This document shows, piece after piece, positions 50,229-60,539 of a stretch of DNA of 64,000 nucleotides. The stretch spans positions 18,467-82,466 of the forward strand of contig CABZHU010000002.1 in NCBI GenBank assembly GCA_902525575.1, read 5' to 3'. A program made the translations under genes and the position numbers. Under the pieces are notes generated by a model, which was not told the DNA's origin, made no database searches, and was given only the letters and a program-made list of their open reading frames with translations. The DNA is from an uncultured Pelagibacteraceae bacterium (GTDB lineage Bacteria; Pseudomonadota; Alphaproteobacteria; Pelagibacterales; AG-422-B15). Positions within the stretch are counted from its first letter, which is position 1; each line of letters starts with the position of its first letter.

Positions 50229-50963
50229 CTATTTTTCACCTCTTATTTTTAGAACTTGTTCATAAGCATCATTAATGCGTTGAAAATTTTCTTTAGCTTT
50301 AGTTATTAAACTCTTATCAGTAATACCCTTAGCCCTAACAATATCAGGATGATTTTTTCTAGCCAAGTTTCGATAGATCTTTTTAATCTCTGATGTTGAT
50401 TGTGATTTATTAACCCCCAATACTTTGTAGGGATCTTCCTTTACAAACTCTGGCCTTGAATTGCTCAGTCTATTAAACGTTGCCTGATCGATACCAAATA
50501 TTTGACTTACTTTTTTTATATATTTTAATTCAGGCGCAGATAAATCATGATCTGCATAACCTATTTCGAAAAGTCCTATGATTACTTGTTCTAACATTTG
50601 AGGTGTGCGATAAAAAGTATCTCTTAATTGTTGTGCGTATGGTTCAAAACCTGCACTAGTCTCTGCTGCAGTTTTCCAAATTTTACCCACTTCCTTCATA
50701 TTTTCTTCAGGAATTTTAAAGATCTTTTTAAATTTCTTTATTTCATCATCCGTGACTCTCCCATCTGCTTTAGCTAACTTTGCACACAGTACAACTAAAC
50801 CGAGAGCATAAACACCCTGGTGTCTATTAAAATTCGCACCAGGATTTCTAAAATTATTTTTCTTTCCTAGAAAATAAGCACCAGCTGTAAAAGCTAATGC
50901 GCCTAGAGGACCTGCAATCATGTTGCCAAGAGAAGCAGCGAGTAAATATTTCCAAACGTTCAT
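50229..50963 (-). CDS. djlA: TerB + DnaJ domain co-chaperone (DjlA-like)
   Basis: TerB-like region and C-terminal J domain with HPD (KNHPDIVRA). Confidence 0.88.
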   Translation of the reverse strand: MNVWKYLLAASLGNMIAGPLGALAFTAGAYFLGKKNNFRNPGANFNRHQGVYALGLVVLCAKLAKADGRVTDDEIKKFKKIFKIPEENMKEVGKIWKTAAETSAGFEPYAQQLRDTFYRTPQMLEQVIIGLFEIGYADHDLSAPELKYIKKVSQIFGIDQATFNRLSNSRPEFVKEDPYKVLGVNKSQSTSEIKKIYRNLARKNHPDIVRAKGITDKSLITKAKENFQRINDAYEQVLKIRGEK

Positions 50964-51022
50964 AATTTTTATGCTAGTCTAATTCTTAATATTTGTAATC
51001 GCAATCATAGATCGTTTTATGT

Positions 51023-51925
51023 ATGGAAAATAATATAAAAGTTGGTGCTTTTTTTATGCTCGTCAGTGTGACTGGCTTTGCATTAATGGATTTGGCAGTA
51101 AAATGGACTACAGAAGATTACAGTATTGGTTACGTTGTATTTTGGCGAATGATAGGAGGCTTAATACCTCTTGTATTTACAATACCTCGTGATCGATGGG
51201 CACATCTATTAACAACTTCAAAGCCCGGACTTCATTTTATTAGAAGTTTAGCTGGAACAATTGCTTTATTTTGTGTTTACGCAAGCTTACATTTCTTGCC
51301 ATTGGCAACAACCGTATCACTTACGTTTGCATCGCCTATTTTTAGTACATTATTATCAATTTTCATTCTTGGAGAAATAGTTGGAAGCAGAAGATGGACT
51401 GCAATTGCAATTGGGTTCATTGGAGTTTTAGTAATAGTTAATCCAACATCATCTGGATTTAACTTTTATATGATCTTACCAATTTTATTTTGTATATTTT
51501 TTTCTATAGTTGCAATTTCGATACGCAAGTTAAGTGAAACAGAGCCTACATACTTAATAGCCTTATACTTTACAATTTTCGGAATAATTGCTTCTCTGTT
51601 TACAATCCCTTTTGGTGGCTGGTATTGGTGGCCTGTGTCTTTATTTGATTTTGGCATGTTGGCGTTAGTTGGGATCAGTGGAGGTATAGGAAACCTTGCT
51701 TTAACTCAAGCATACAAGAATGCTGAAGTGTCAATTGTTACACCTTTAAAGTATTTGAGTTTGATTTATGGAATAATCTTTGGCTATTTTATTTGGAATG
51801 AAATTCCTGCTTGGAATACATACATTGGTGCATTTTTCATTATTGTTTCCTCATTGACAATTCTGAGAAGAGAGAAAATTCTAAAAAAAGAAATTGTACC
51901 TGATAAATATATAATTAGACGTTAG
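51023..51925 (+). CDS. EamA-family (DMT) transporter
   Basis: Duplicated EamA TM pattern. Confidence 0.9.
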   Translation: MENNIKVGAFFMLVSVTGFALMDLAVKWTTEDYSIGYVVFWRMIGGLIPLVFTIPRDRWAHLLTTSKPGLHFIRSLAGTIALFCVYASLHFLPLATTVSLTFASPIFSTLLSIFILGEIVGSRRWTAIAIGFIGVLVIVNPTSSGFNFYMILPILFCIFFSIVAISIRKLSETEPTYLIALYFTIFGIIASLFTIPFGGWYWWPVSLFDFGMLALVGISGGIGNLALTQAYKNAEVSIVTPLKYLSLIYGIIFGYFIWNEIPAWNTYIGAFFIIVSSLTILRREKILKKEIVPDKYIIRR

Positions 51926-52707
51926 TCGTTAGACCAGTTTGGATCTCTTTTTTCAAGAAAAGAAGATATTCCCTCGTTGCCATCATTGAGTGTTAAATTC
52001 CTTACCATCTCTGCACTCGTAAAGTCATAAGCGTCAGTTAATGGCATTTCACTTTGACGGTAGAAACTTTTCTTTCCCATGGCAATAACGGCAGCTGATT
52101 TATTACAAATATCATTGCATGACTTTTCAACTACTTTTTCTAAATCTGCACTATCAACCGCGGCATTGATCAATCCAATTTGTACAGCCCTGTCAGACAA
52201 AATCGGTTCTCCACTTAACAACATTTCCATCATTGGTTTTCTGCCGATTGTCCTTGAGACAGCAACTTGAGGTGTATGACAAAATAATCCAATATTTACT
52301 CCTGGAGTTGCGTATTTTGAGTCTAATGATCCATAAGCTAAATCACATGAGGCGACTAATTGGGCACCAGCTGCAGTTGCTATGCCTCTGACCTGCGCAA
52401 TGACTGGCTTACTTAAAGCCTGAATTTGTTTCATCATTGAGGAACACGTTGAAAATAATTCAACTTGAGATTTAGTATCATTATTATCAAGAAAGCCTTT
52501 TACCTCTTTTAAATTATGTCCTGAGGAAAATATTTTATCACTTTCAGATTTTATAATTACAACTCGAATAGAGTCATCATGATCAATAGTTGTTAGTTGA
52601 TTTTGAATTTCTCCCATCATAGGCATACTTAGACTATTTGCAGGAAGGTCATTCAAACTTAAAGTAGTAACTGAATTTTTATCACTTCTGATGAGAATAT
52701 TCGTCAT
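51922..52707 (-). CDS. enoyl-CoA hydratase/isomerase family protein
   Basis: IFSSGHNLKEV, GIATAAGAQLVASCDLAYG. Confidence 0.9.
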   Translation of the reverse strand: MTNILIRSDKNSVTTLSLNDLPANSLSMPMMGEIQNQLTTIDHDDSIRVVIIKSESDKIFSSGHNLKEVKGFLDNNDTKSQVELFSTCSSMMKQIQALSKPVIAQVRGIATAAGAQLVASCDLAYGSLDSKYATPGVNIGLFCHTPQVAVSRTIGRKPMMEMLLSGEPILSDRAVQIGLINAAVDSADLEKVVEKSCNDICNKSAAVIAMGKKSFYRQSEMPLTDAYDFTSAEMVRNLTLNDGNEGISSFLEKRDPNWSND

Positions 52708-53420
52708 TATTTAAACCTTATGTTTACTCTTCGGTTTCTTTTACCTTTATTTTCAATTTTTCCAATCTCTAATCCTTCAATCTCACCCGTTGATTTCACA
52801 TGAGTGCCTCCACACGCCTGTATATCTAAAATTTTATCTTCACCAATTTGAACAATTTGTACTTTGTTATCAATTATGGGAGGGCTAACAGCAGCGCCTT
52901 TTGCTAAATGGGGATTATCTCTAAATTCATCTCCAGAAATTTGTTTTGTGAATACAGGAAAATTATTTTTGATAATTTCATCAATCTGTTGATTCATTGC
53001 CTCTTTATCAAGCAAACTTGGGTCGACATCAAAATCAACTCTACTTTTTTGTGCACCAACTGAAGCACCTGTAATTAAAGCATCAATCAAACTACACAGA
53101 ATATGACATGAGGTATGCATTCTCATATGACTTTGTCTCAATTCCCAATCAATCTTGATCTCACATTCTTTACCAACAATGCTCTGATCAATATCACCGT
53201 CGACTAAATGAATAATGTCATTTGGAGAATTACCTTTCTGAGTGTCGATAACTTTATAAATTTGATCTCCTAGGATGATCTCTCCTTGATCACCCGGCTG
53301 TCCGCCTGACTCAGCGTAGAAAATTGTTCGATTCAATTGAATAGAGTTTTGATCGACGTTTGTAACAACTGCTTCAGACTGAGTGAGGTAAGCATCATTG
53401 TTAAAAAGTAATTCAGTCAT
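52707..53420 (-). CDS. alanyl-tRNA editing (AlaX-type) protein
   Basis: FYAESGGQPGDQG, HMRMHTSCHI, IQACGGTHV. Confidence 0.94.
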   Translation of the reverse strand: MTELLFNNDAYLTQSEAVVTNVDQNSIQLNRTIFYAESGGQPGDQGEIILGDQIYKVIDTQKGNSPNDIIHLVDGDIDQSIVGKECEIKIDWELRQSHMRMHTSCHILCSLIDALITGASVGAQKSRVDFDVDPSLLDKEAMNQQIDEIIKNNFPVFTKQISGDEFRDNPHLAKGAAVSPPIIDNKVQIVQIGEDKILDIQACGGTHVKSTGEIEGLEIGKIENKGKRNRRVNIRFK

Positions 53421-53422
53421 GA

Positions 53423-54793
53423 TTATAAATAGAGATCATATTCCTCTCGAGGAACAAAACTTGACTCGACATGATCAATTTCACCTTGTTTTGCAGCAGT
53501 ATAAAGATCAAGATATTCTTTTCCAAGATATTTTTTTAATAGTTTGGAAGATTGGAAACGCGCTAACGCTTGGTCCATATTTTTTGGCATATCAATATCA
53601 GCTTCTTTATCCGCTCCTTCGTTATTATCAAAATCAACTTGGTTTGAGGGAGTTAATTCATTAGCTAAACCATTATGCAACCCTGCTAATAAGCATGCTA
53701 GGACTAAGTAAGGATTGGCGTCTGATGAAGCAACGCGATGTTCAATTCTTTTTGCGTCATCTGATCCAGCTGGTATTCTTAATGAAACGTCTCTTCGATT
53801 CCAGGACCAACTTGTATTAACAGGAACGAAATTTCTTGTTTCTATTCTTCTGTAACCATTTCGATTTGGAATAAAGATTGGAAAACTATCATAAAACATT
53901 GATTGAAAACCAGCTATAGCACTTTTTAATTTTTTATTTCCATAACGATTCGGAGTAGCAAAAATATTTTTTTCATTTTTATCATAAACGGAGAGATGAA
54001 GATGCATTCCATTACCTGTTTGATCTAAAAAGGGTTTAGCCATAAATGTTGCTTCATAGCCGTGCCTTGCACTTGTCTCTTTAATAATTCGTCTTAATAA
54101 AGCAGCATCATCTGCGGCTTTCAGAAGATCTCCTGTGTGCTTTAGATTAATTTCATACTGTCCCGCAGCAAATTCACTAGAAGCCGTAGTCGCTGGTATA
54201 TTTTGCATCTCGCAATTCTTGTTAATATCATCAAATAACTTTCCGAAGAGATCAAGGTCTGGTATACCATAAACATGTGTTTTATTAGCACCTTCAGCAG
54301 GTATTGGTTTTCCAGACTCATCTCTGTTTTTGTCTAAAAGATAAAATTCTAATTCAAAAGCAACCACAGGCTTCAATCCAGTGTTCTTAAAATTCTTCAT
54401 AACTTTTTTTAAAATATTTCTAGGGTCAACCTCTGATGGGTCCTTTATTACTCCCCAATTTTCTTGCTCTTTTCTCATTGTGATTAAAACTTGCAAGAAG
54501 CGTTCATCCCACGGTACTGGCTTAATAGTTCCTTTAACAGGAACCAGAACACCATCAGGATCACCATCTGTCCAACCTAGATTCAGGGTATTTGTTACTC
54601 CTCCTAGAACATCTAGATAAAATGCGGAGAATGGGAGAAGAACGCCATCTGAAAAAATTTTATTAGCTTCAAGGACTGGAAAACGTTTTCCTCTTACATA
54701 ACCACATAAATCTGTGAAGATAGCATCGACATATTGAATATTATTGTGCTGGCTTAATATTTCATCAAATTCAGCTTGTGTAGCAACTTCCAT
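53423..54793 (-). CDS. glutamine synthetase-family, gamma-glutamylpolyamine synthetase-like
   Basis: FELEFYLLD, GNGMHLHLS, RIEHRVASSDANPYLVLACLLAG; adjacent to polyamine-type transporter genes. Confidence 0.88.
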   Translation of the reverse strand: MEVATQAEFDEILSQHNNIQYVDAIFTDLCGYVRGKRFPVLEANKIFSDGVLLPFSAFYLDVLGGVTNTLNLGWTDGDPDGVLVPVKGTIKPVPWDERFLQVLITMRKEQENWGVIKDPSEVDPRNILKKVMKNFKNTGLKPVVAFELEFYLLDKNRDESGKPIPAEGANKTHVYGIPDLDLFGKLFDDINKNCEMQNIPATTASSEFAAGQYEINLKHTGDLLKAADDAALLRRIIKETSARHGYEATFMAKPFLDQTGNGMHLHLSVYDKNEKNIFATPNRYGNKKLKSAIAGFQSMFYDSFPIFIPNRNGYRRIETRNFVPVNTSWSWNRRDVSLRIPAGSDDAKRIEHRVASSDANPYLVLACLLAGLHNGLANELTPSNQVDFDNNEGADKEADIDMPKNMDQALARFQSSKLLKKYLGKEYLDLYTAAKQGEIDHVESSFVPREEYDLYL

Positions 54794-54807
54794 TTTATAT
54801 CCCTGAC

Positions 54808-55902
54808 TTAAGTCAGTCCATTAACGTGATTTTGTAAATGACTTAGATAGAACTTTTGATATTGAACCAAGCTTGTCTCTAGTTCGCCATACTTTCCAGG
54901 CTGATAAGCTCGACTTTCAATGCCCTTTTGATTCATTTCACACAATTGGGAATCTTCTGTTGATGTTTGGTCCCAAAGAAAAATCATTTTATCAATGTCA
55001 ACTTCAGCATCTTTGTGAGTAACCCAATATTGAGTAACGATTGTTTTATTTTGACTAACAGGAGTAAATAAAAAAAGAATTACAAATTCATTATTGGCAA
55101 CAAAGCTATTGAATGGGCTAAAACCAATAGCGGTATAACCATGATCCGGTCCTATGGTTTTAAAGTCCCCCATCAGTGAAGAGCATGAATAGCTGCCATC
55201 CATTGTCTCAGACATAATGCCTTCAGGTAAAGGAGTGCGCTCTGCAATTCTAAAATATTTATTGGTATCTTCACTGTACTCGCTAACAAACAAACCTTTA
55301 TTTTGACTTTCAAGTGTCCAATCTTTTATACGTTGATTGAATTCAGGAGATTCAATTCCTGAGCCAACCCCAGCTCCATAAGAATTACAATACGCCTCCC
55401 CATGAACACTTAAATAATCTTTGTGAGTAAATTCACCTCCCCAACAATGCGCGCATTCTTTGAAGTTGTGAATGGTTGCAAGATGAGAAGCATTAAATAT
55501 AAAGTCTTTTTGAAATGCGATCTTACCGTCATTAAGGCCATGAATTTTAATATATGGTTCTAGTGGTTTTATAAATTCTTCAAAGAAATATGGCACTTCA
55601 GAAAAGTTGACAAAAATTAAGCTTTCATAAACTTTTAAATGGCATTTGAAATCAGGTACAGATGATGAGATAGTTAAATTATTGTCTTTAGACATTTTTA
55701 TTTCAACAAACCCGCCATTAATTTGATAAATGAATGTATTGTTTTCATTAAAATAAGATAGATGAGTAAGAAATACCCACTGTTTCTTGAAAACAGCCTC
55801 ATAACTTAGATCAAACAATGCTTTGTTGGTGAAAAAAAGCTGATCCATTCCTGTATTAGGGTCTTGGTTTTTAATAATGTCTCTAATGTTTTGATCAATC
55901 AT
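54808..55902 (-). CDS. ring-hydroxylating oxygenase alpha-like protein lacking the Rieske motif
   Basis: NFKECAHCWGGEFTHKDYLSVHG and Ig-like/helix-grip C-terminus similar to the 63.1 kb RHO; no CxH...CxxH in N-terminal domain. Confidence 0.75.
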   Translation of the reverse strand: MIDQNIRDIIKNQDPNTGMDQLFFTNKALFDLSYEAVFKKQWVFLTHLSYFNENNTFIYQINGGFVEIKMSKDNNLTISSSVPDFKCHLKVYESLIFVNFSEVPYFFEEFIKPLEPYIKIHGLNDGKIAFQKDFIFNASHLATIHNFKECAHCWGGEFTHKDYLSVHGEAYCNSYGAGVGSGIESPEFNQRIKDWTLESQNKGLFVSEYSEDTNKYFRIAERTPLPEGIMSETMDGSYSCSSLMGDFKTIGPDHGYTAIGFSPFNSFVANNEFVILFLFTPVSQNKTIVTQYWVTHKDAEVDIDKMIFLWDQTSTEDSQLCEMNQKGIESRAYQPGKYGELETSLVQYQKFYLSHLQNHVNGLT

Positions 55903-55954
55903 GGTGTGAATTCAATATATTTTATTAATTAATAAATTAAAATAAAATAATCTT

Positions 55955-57451
55955 ATGAGTAGTTTAGACCTTGATATTTGTTATTTATCAGCTTCTGAAG
56001 CCCTAGAAAAATTTAAAAATAAATCTTTGTCTCCAGTTGAGCTATTAAATGAGACAATAAAAAGAATTGAAAATGTAAACCCAAAAATTAATGCTTTTAA
56101 TTTTTTTCGCTTCGAAGAAGCATTGAAAGAAGCAAAACATTCAGAATTAAAATATACAGAAGATAAATCTACTTTGCCTTTGGAAGGTTTACCTTTAGCA
56201 ATTAAAGATGAAGTTAATATAAAGGGACAACCTAATAAGAATGGAAGCTTAATCTATAAAGACGTAATAGCAGAAGGAACTGACGTAGATGTAGAGTCCC
56301 TTGTAAGCTCTGGTGCAATAATTCATGCACGCACAACTAACCCAGAGTTTTCACTGACATCATTCTGCCATTCCAAAGTAAATGGCGTCACAAGAAATCC
56401 CTGGAACTTAGATATGACACCAGGAGGTTCAAGTGGGGGAAGTGCTGCCGCACTAGCGTCGGGTTGTGCATCACTTGCAACTGGTAGTGATATAGGTGGA
56501 TCAATTCGTATCCCTGCTGGGGCCTGCGGAGTCGTTGGTTACAAACCTCCCTATGGAAGAAATCCAATGGGTTATCCTTTTAATCATGATCCGTATTGTG
56601 TTGTTGGTCCCCTTGCGAGAACTGTTAGTGATTGTGCCCTTATGCAAAATGTTATGAGTGGTCCAAATAAAAATGATATTGCTTCACTCAGACCCAAAAA
56701 AATTATTCCTAATAAGTTTGAGAATATTAAGAACTGGAAAATTGCTTATTCACTTGATCTTGGATTTTTTGAGGTGGATGAAGAAGTTGAAAAAAATACA
56801 TTGGAGGCTTTGAAAAAATTTGAGACTCTTGGTGCAACAATTACAGAAGTAAAATTAAATTGGAATCGAGATGAAGTAAATTCAGTTTGCTTTAGTCATT
56901 ACGCTAATTCATTTTATGGCCTCATAGCAAAATTTTCAAACGATGAAAAAAAACTATTAACTGATTATGCAAAAATGTTTGCTGAAGTCCCTGAATTACA
57001 TATCAGAGCGATTCAAAATAATGAAAAGTACTATCATGATCAAATAGGGGCTTATGTTGGATATGATGTTATTGAAAGCTCAGAAATCACAGGCCGTATG
57101 TATTCAGAAATTGGGCCAATATTAGACAGTTACGATTTATTTATATGTCCTACAAACTCTTTACCTTCAATTAAGGCTGATATTGATATTGTTAATGAAA
57201 ATATCATTATCAATAATAAAGAGCAGGAGTGTGCAGATTTTTCTTGGGTCATGTCACATCCATTTAATATGCTGGGTAAATTACCGGTCCTATCAGTCCC
57301 TTCAGGATTAAGCTCTAGCAATATTCCAACAGGAATCCAAATTATTGCACGATCTTACAGTGATGAATTAGTATTCCAGGGTGGGTACAACTACGAAATG
57401 TTAGATCCATGGCTCAATTCCAGCAAAAATCGTCCTTTGATTCACTTTTAA
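55955..57451 (+). CDS. amidase (amidase signature family)
   Basis: GLPLAIKDEVNIKG, GGSSGGSAAALASG, GSDIGGSIRIPA Ser-Ser-Lys motif. Confidence 0.95.
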   Translation: MSSLDLDICYLSASEALEKFKNKSLSPVELLNETIKRIENVNPKINAFNFFRFEEALKEAKHSELKYTEDKSTLPLEGLPLAIKDEVNIKGQPNKNGSLIYKDVIAEGTDVDVESLVSSGAIIHARTTNPEFSLTSFCHSKVNGVTRNPWNLDMTPGGSSGGSAAALASGCASLATGSDIGGSIRIPAGACGVVGYKPPYGRNPMGYPFNHDPYCVVGPLARTVSDCALMQNVMSGPNKNDIASLRPKKIIPNKFENIKNWKIAYSLDLGFFEVDEEVEKNTLEALKKFETLGATITEVKLNWNRDEVNSVCFSHYANSFYGLIAKFSNDEKKLLTDYAKMFAEVPELHIRAIQNNEKYYHDQIGAYVGYDVIESSEITGRMYSEIGPILDSYDLFICPTNSLPSIKADIDIVNENIIINNKEQECADFSWVMSHPFNMLGKLPVLSVPSGLSSSNIPTGIQIIARSYSDELVFQGGYNYEMLDPWLNSSKNRPLIHF

Positions 57452-57455
57452 TATA

Positions 57456-57483
57456 TTGACCAACGACCCTATAGGTGTACAAT
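57456..57483 (+). promoter_or_regulatory. sigma-70-type promoter of solute-binding protein gene
   Basis: TTGACC-N16-TACAAT right after amidase stop. Confidence 0.65.
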
Positions 57484-57517
57484 TTTTAGTATAAATAAAA
57501 AAAAAGGATGATTAATA

Positions 57518-58597
57518 ATGAAAAAATCAATTTTTACAGTTTTATTAGGAGCAGCTTTAATAGCTCTTATAGCTGGATGTTCTCAACAAGAAGAAGAAGT
57601 TGCACAGTCTAAACCAGGGCCTGGATCAGTCTTCTTGTGGGGTGGCTATGATGATGATGGCCTATTTGGATCATACGCTGCAGAGCATGGTTCCCCCGAA
57701 TACTCAATATTTGGTGACGCTGAAGAGGGATTGCAAAAGCTAAAAGCAGGCTTTGAAGTTGACTTAGCATGGCCTTGCCAAGGTGAAATAAAAAGATGGG
57801 TAAGAGCCGGCGTATTAGAGCCACTTGATCCGTCAAGAATTGATAACTGGGATGATATGTTCCCTGAAGTTAGAGACCTGCCAAGCGGTATGGTTGATGG
57901 TAAGCATTATTTTGCACCAGTCGACTGGGGAGACACTACATTGTTTTACATGGCAGACAGAGTCGATTGGATGGATGCCTCTAATGAAAGTTTTGCTCTA
58001 ATGGAAGACCCAAGAGTAAAAGGTAAAGTCGGTATCTTAGACTCAGCTGCAGACTCTTTGTTTTTAATGATGCACCATCTTGGAGTTGATATCAGAGAAC
58101 AAGATCAATTAACGAAAGCTGCTATTGACAAAGGTATCGATAAGTTTCGTGAAATGAGAGATAATGGTCAAATTCGTGCATTCTTTGGAGATACATCTTC
58201 AATGATTGAAGCGCTAGGAAACGAGGAAATAGACGTAGCACTTGGATGGAACGAAATAGCATGGAGTGCAGGAGCAAAAATGATGCAGCCTGCTAATGGC
58301 ACAATGACTTGGGCTTGCGGTCTTGCGATTGTTAAAGGTGCAGACCTTGATAAAGCATACGCAATGATTAATGGTGCAACTAGTGCAGAAACATCTGCTT
58401 ACTTATTAAGTGAGTGGGGTTATGGACACAGCAATAAAGCTGGCTTTAGCACACTTACAGCTGACGAATTGGCTGAGCGTGGTGTTGCATCAAATCCTAT
58501 AGAGCATTTAAATAATGGAATGTTCTCTGTGATGCCAACTGACGAAGTTACTGACTACATGGAAGCTCAGTGGGCTGAAATGGTAGCTGGCGGTTAA
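57518..58597 (+). CDS. extracellular solute-binding lipoprotein, spermidine/putrescine (PotD)-type
   Basis: Lipobox LIAGC; solute-binding fold (VDLAWPCQGEIKRWVRAGVLEPLD, HYFAPVDWGDTTLFY). Confidence 0.88.
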   Translation: MKKSIFTVLLGAALIALIAGCSQQEEEVAQSKPGPGSVFLWGGYDDDGLFGSYAAEHGSPEYSIFGDAEEGLQKLKAGFEVDLAWPCQGEIKRWVRAGVLEPLDPSRIDNWDDMFPEVRDLPSGMVDGKHYFAPVDWGDTTLFYMADRVDWMDASNESFALMEDPRVKGKVGILDSAADSLFLMMHHLGVDIREQDQLTKAAIDKGIDKFREMRDNGQIRAFFGDTSSMIEALGNEEIDVALGWNEIAWSAGAKMMQPANGTMTWACGLAIVKGADLDKAYAMINGATSAETSAYLLSEWGYGHSNKAGFSTLTADELAERGVASNPIEHLNNGMFSVMPTDEVTDYMEAQWAEMVAGG

Positions 58598-58619
58598 TTC
58601 ACTGCTAATTGGCTAATTT

Positions 58620-58657
58620 AAAATAGCCTGTTCTCTCTTGAGGACAGGCTATTTTTT
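58620..58657. terminator. bidirectional-looking intrinsic terminator between convergent SBP and ATPase genes
   Basis: AAATAGCCTGTTCTC-TCTT-GAGGACAGGCTATTTTTT, about 15-bp stem plus T-run. Confidence 0.9.
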
Positions 58658-59731
58658 ATTGAGTAAGGAAATATCGTTTAAATTTATGCTGATAAAGCAT
58701 TTACCATCTTGAAAAGACTGATTATCAAAATATTGTGATGATACGGTTATAATTTTTTCTATTTCTTTAGTTTCTACGTAAAATTTTGTCATTTCACCTA
58801 GATATGATGTTTGCTTGATTTTACCTTGTAAGCAAATATCCCAGTCTGATTTTTCTTTGTCAATCATCATTGTCTCTGGACGAACACTGCAAATAACATC
58901 TGAGGCATTTTCACTTATATTGAGATTATTTTTTATTTTAAATAAACCAAGATCTTCAATGTTAACATTAATATATTCTCCGTCTTTAGAATCCGTCTTA
59001 GCTTTTAAAAAATTAGTTTCGCCAATAAAGTCACTAACAAATATATTTTGAGGATTTTTATATAATTCGTTTGGAGATGACATCTGCTGAATTTTACCTT
59101 CACTCATCACCGCAACTCGGTCTGACATACTAATAGCCTCTTGCTGGTCGTGTGTAACAAATACAAAAGTTATTCCAATCTCTTTTTGAAGAGTTCTTAG
59201 TTCGAGTTGCATTTCGTCACGTAACTTTTTATCTAGTGCCCCAAGTGGCTCATCCAGTAATAATACTTTCGGTTGTCTTACTAAAGCCCTTGCTAATGCT
59301 ACTCTTTGTCTTTGACCTCCAGATAGTTGGCTACTATAGCGTTCCTCATAACCTTCTAATTTTACCAACGACAAAACATCCTTAACTCTTTTGATAATTT
59401 CATCATTTGTTAAGCCAAGTTTTCTAAGACCAAACTGAACATTTTTCTCAACGTTTATGTGCGGAAAAATTGCGTAGTTCTGAAAAACCATATTTGTAGG
59501 TCTTTTATCAGGAGGTAATGCGGTAATATCACTGCCATCAAGTAATAGATTTCCACTAGTTGGATACTCAAAGCCAGCTAGTAATCTCAATAAGGTTGTT
59601 TTACCACAACCAGACGGACCTAGCAGAGAGAAAAACTCTCCCTCTTTAATTTGAAAAGAGACATCATCTACCGCTTTTACATTTCCAAAATGCTTAGAAA
59701 TTTGGTTTATCTGTATAAAAGAATCATTCAT
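58649..59731 (-). CDS. potA: polyamine-type ABC transporter ATP-binding protein
   Basis: GPSGCGKTTLLR, LSGGQRQRVALARAL, TOBE C-terminus. Confidence 0.92.
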   Translation of the reverse strand: MNDSFIQINQISKHFGNVKAVDDVSFQIKEGEFFSLLGPSGCGKTTLLRLLAGFEYPTSGNLLLDGSDITALPPDKRPTNMVFQNYAIFPHINVEKNVQFGLRKLGLTNDEIIKRVKDVLSLVKLEGYEERYSSQLSGGQRQRVALARALVRQPKVLLLDEPLGALDKKLRDEMQLELRTLQKEIGITFVFVTHDQQEAISMSDRVAVMSEGKIQQMSSPNELYKNPQNIFVSDFIGETNFLKAKTDSKDGEYINVNIEDLGLFKIKNNLNISENASDVICSVRPETMMIDKEKSDWDICLQGKIKQTSYLGEMTKFYVETKEIEKIITVSSQYFDNQSFQDGKCFISINLNDISLLNKK

Positions 59732-60539
59732 GTATTTTTATTCCAAATTCAGCTTTCTCTTTTCCTTGACCAAGGTTTCGCAACCAGAATGCTAACAAAA
59801 CTATAAAAGTAGTAAACACAATTATAACCGCTCCTAAAGCCAATACATGAGGCAGTTTCTGAATAAATCTCATTTGAGCCCACATATACATAGGCAATGT
59901 TGCATCACTTCCAGTTAAGAAGAATGCCAGAACAAATTCATCAAATGAAATTATAAAGCTCAATAAAAGTGAAGCTATTATACCTGGTAGGTATAATGGA
60001 AGAGATACTCGGTAAAATGTCCCCCAAGCGTTTTCTCCAAGGTCTCTTGAAGCTTCCTCAAGTGAGAAATCAAATCCTTCTATACGAGCGATTAAGATAA
60101 GCATTGCGAATGGAGTGCAAAAAAGAATATGTCCTAAAGTTACCGGTACAAGTCCTAATTTAAAACCGAGGCTCAACCAAATCACAAGTATTGCAACTGC
60201 TAAAATAATTTCAGGGATTAAAAAAGGGATCATAATGGCACCATAAGAAATATTTTGTCCTCTGAATTTATACCGTGCGAATGCTTTGGCCGCAAACAGT
60301 GCAATTGTTGTGCTGACAACACTTGCCACTACACCTACTTTGATGCTAGCCCAAAGAGCTTTATGTAAATTTGTTTTTGCCCACATTTCTTCATAATGCT
60401 CTGTTGTAAATCCTGAGAGGGGGAATGACATATAATTTGCGTCATTAAAACTAAATATTGGCAAGAATAAAACAGGAATATATAAAAATGCAAAATACAA
60501 TAATGTGTAAATTAACAATGTATTATTTTTTTGCTCCAC
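59724..60539 (-). CDS. potC: polyamine-type ABC transporter permease
   Basis: EAA motif EEASRDLGENAWGTFYRVSLPLYLPGI. Confidence 0.92.
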   Translation of the reverse strand: MEQKNNTLLIYTLLYFAFLYIPVLFLPIFSFNDANYMSFPLSGFTTEHYEEMWAKTNLHKALWASIKVGVVASVVSTTIALFAAKAFARYKFRGQNISYGAIMIPFLIPEIILAVAILVIWLSLGFKLGLVPVTLGHILFCTPFAMLILIARIEGFDFSLEEASRDLGENAWGTFYRVSLPLYLPGIIASLLLSFIISFDEFVLAFFLTGSDATLPMYMWAQMRFIQKLPHVLALGAVIIVFTTFIVLLAFWLRNLGQGKEKAEFGIKIHE

